In this document: positions 63,021 through 64,000 of the stretch, in pieces | Position numbering within the stretch: the stretch's first letter is position 1 | Layout of the letters: the number at the start of each line of letters is the position of its first letter | The notes under the pieces: generated by a model | What the model was told of the DNA's origin: nothing | Databases searched by the model: none | What the model saw: only the letters and a program-made list of their open reading frames with translations | Position numbers and translations under genes: made by a program | DNA from: Nocardiopsis sp. CC223A | GTDB lineage: Bacteria > Actinomycetota > Actinomycetes > Streptosporangiales > Streptosporangiaceae | Length of the DNA stretch: 64,000 bases | Assembly (NCBI RefSeq): GCF_030766825.1 | Contig: NZ_JASFDV010000014.1 | Span: 1 to 64,000 of the forward strand | Direction: 5' to 3'

Positions 63021-64000
63021 GAGGTGACCTCCTCGACGGGCTCGGGGGCGCCGGGCCCGGCGGTCGCCCGGACCCGGGCCGCGTCCCGCTCGATCTGCTC
63101 GTCGATGCGGGCGCCGAGACTGCGCAGGATGTCCAGGATCAGACCGATGACCAGCAGGTACACCCCGATGTCGAAGAAGAGGGACACCGTGATGTGCGGT
63201 TCTCCCAGGATCCACAGGTCCACGTGGAAGTCCCCGCCCGCGAGGACCTCGTCGCCGAAGATCGCGCCGCCGATCGCGATGCCCGTGGAGATGGCCAGGC
63301 CCAGGCCGATCAGCGCGCCGGGCTGCACCCAGGCGGTGTTGTACAGCTCGAACCGGCCGCCCGCCAGGTACCGGACGATGAACGCCAGACCGGCGACGAT
63401 GCCGCCGGCGAAGCCGCCGCCGACCGCGCCGTGCCCGGTCAGCAGCAGGTACACGGAGATCACCATGATCACCGGGAACAGGAAGCGCGAGACCACCTCG
63501 AAGATCACCGAGCGGCGCTCGGTGGGCAGCGCGTCCGCGCCCGGGAGCCAGGTGTGGTTCCACTGGGGCTTGACGTGCAGGTTCTCCGGGGCCACCCGCA
63601 GCCCGCCCAGGTCGATCCGGGCCTGGCCGTCGGCGGCCTGCCGCCCCGCGGAGGTGACCGACACGGCCATCACCCCGCCGGGTGCCTTGCGCGGCTGGGT
63701 GCGGCGGACGAACATCAGGCTGGCCACCCCGGCGGCCGCGGCGACCAGGACGGAGATCTCGCCCATGGTGTCCCAGGCGCGGACGTCCACCAGCAGCACG
63801 GAGATGATGTTGTAGCCGCCCGCCTCCTCGGCGGCCGCCGGGTAGAGCCGGGAGATCGACGGCTCCTGGCGGCCGGCCAGGGCGAACCAGGTCATGGCGG
63901 CGACCAGGGTGCCGGTGGAGGCGCCGATGGCCAGGTTCCATATCCGGCGGCCCTTGAGCGCGGGCGCCGAGAAGTGGCTGGGGAAGCGGCGCAGCACCAG
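63017..64000 (-). CDS. mrpA: Mrp Na+/H+ antiporter subunit A/B fusion, C-terminal part (5' partial)
   Basis: The frame runs off the window end, so at least 327 C-terminal residues are seen. The first part is the C-terminal region of MrpA (GYNIISVLLVDVRAWDTMGE, then a membrane helix). After a ~70-residue linker comes a full MrpB domain: FPVIMVISVYLLLTGHGAVG followed by GGFAGGIVAGLAFIVRYLAGG. This A-B fusion is common in actinobacteria. A GTG at 63997 is probably internal. The stop overlaps mrpC. The complex exports Na+ and imports H+ for salt and pH homeostasis. Confidence 0.94.
   Translation of the reverse strand: MVLRRFPSHFSAPALKGRRIWNLAIGASTGTLVAAMTWFALAGRQEPSISRLYPAAAEEAGGYNIISVLLVDVRAWDTMGEISVLVAAAAGVASLMFVRRTQPRKAPGGVMAVSVTSAGRQAADGQARIDLGGLRVAPENLHVKPQWNHTWLPGADALPTERRSVIFEVVSRFLFPVIMVISVYLLLTGHGAVGGGFAGGIVAGLAFIVRYLAGGRFELYNTAWVQPGALIGLGLAISTGIAIGGAIFGDEVLAGGDFHVDLWILGEPHITVSLFFDIGVYLLVIGLILDILRSLGARIDEQIERDAARVRATAGPGAPEPVEEVTS

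Overview
The window is very GC-rich actinobacterial DNA: GTG and TTG starts, many start/stop overlaps (ATGA, GTGA, TGATG) and several likely leaderless promoters. A three-domain PknG-type kinase with GlnX/GlnH partners, the mmsA-acdH-mmsB and prpDBC catabolic operons, type I idi and a six-gene Mrp antiporter together suggest a filamentous actinomycete. My best guess is the Nocardiopsis/Streptosporangiales neighbourhood; this is inferred from gene content only. No rRNA, tRNA, CRISPR array or intact mobile element was seen.

Layout. 1-3.6 kb: end of an unrecognised gene, citrate synthase gltA with a strong terminator, an HdeD-like membrane protein and a small monooxygenase. 3.6-5.6 kb: a macrolide-type glycosyltransferase behind a possible leaderless leader peptide, and a small P-loop ATPase. 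5.8-15.9 kb: a compact seven-gene operon built around PknG (coiled-coil protein, kinase, PP2C phosphatase, vWA, FHA, GlnX-like membrane sensor, GlnH-like lipoprotein), a candidate amino-acid sensing system with its own phosphatase and FHA reader. 16-31 kb: mostly single genes, namely DUF6221, a HAD hydrolase, idi, an SDR with a zinc ribbon, an alcohol dehydrogenase, a two-component pair, a DUF418 protein, an inverted fragment of the same histidine kinase, a MoaD/BNR pair, TetR, an MFS pump and an NLR-like NB-ARC/TPR protein with an RHIM-like N-terminal motif.

31-33 kb: a putative surface-polymer glycosyltransferase interrupted in frame by twelve copies of a 7-bp repeat, a candidate phase-variable locus. 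33-38 kb: a cobalamin riboswitch and a 19-residue ORF precede the translationally coupled valine-degradation operon mmsA-acdH-hydrolase-mmsB. 38-45 kb: a GH64 glucanase remnant, a dienelactone hydrolase, and the methylcitrate operon prpDBC with divergent prpR. Valine breakdown yields propionyl-CoA, which either the B12-dependent methylmalonyl route or the methylcitrate cycle can take, so the two operons and the B12 switch make metabolic sense together.

45-64 kb: a SARP/AfsR-type regulator divergent from a flavodoxin-like reductase and a DHA2 efflux pump; DUF6882; a quinone oxidoreductase; a GreA-like factor; a PucR regulator; a small membrane protein; a GAF regulator with aldehyde dehydrogenase and DUF779; and, cut by the window end, the Mrp Na+/H+ antiporter operon with an unusually long MrpC. 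Short tandem or partial duplications recur in the gaps (17.1, 39.4, 50.2 and 32.5 kb).
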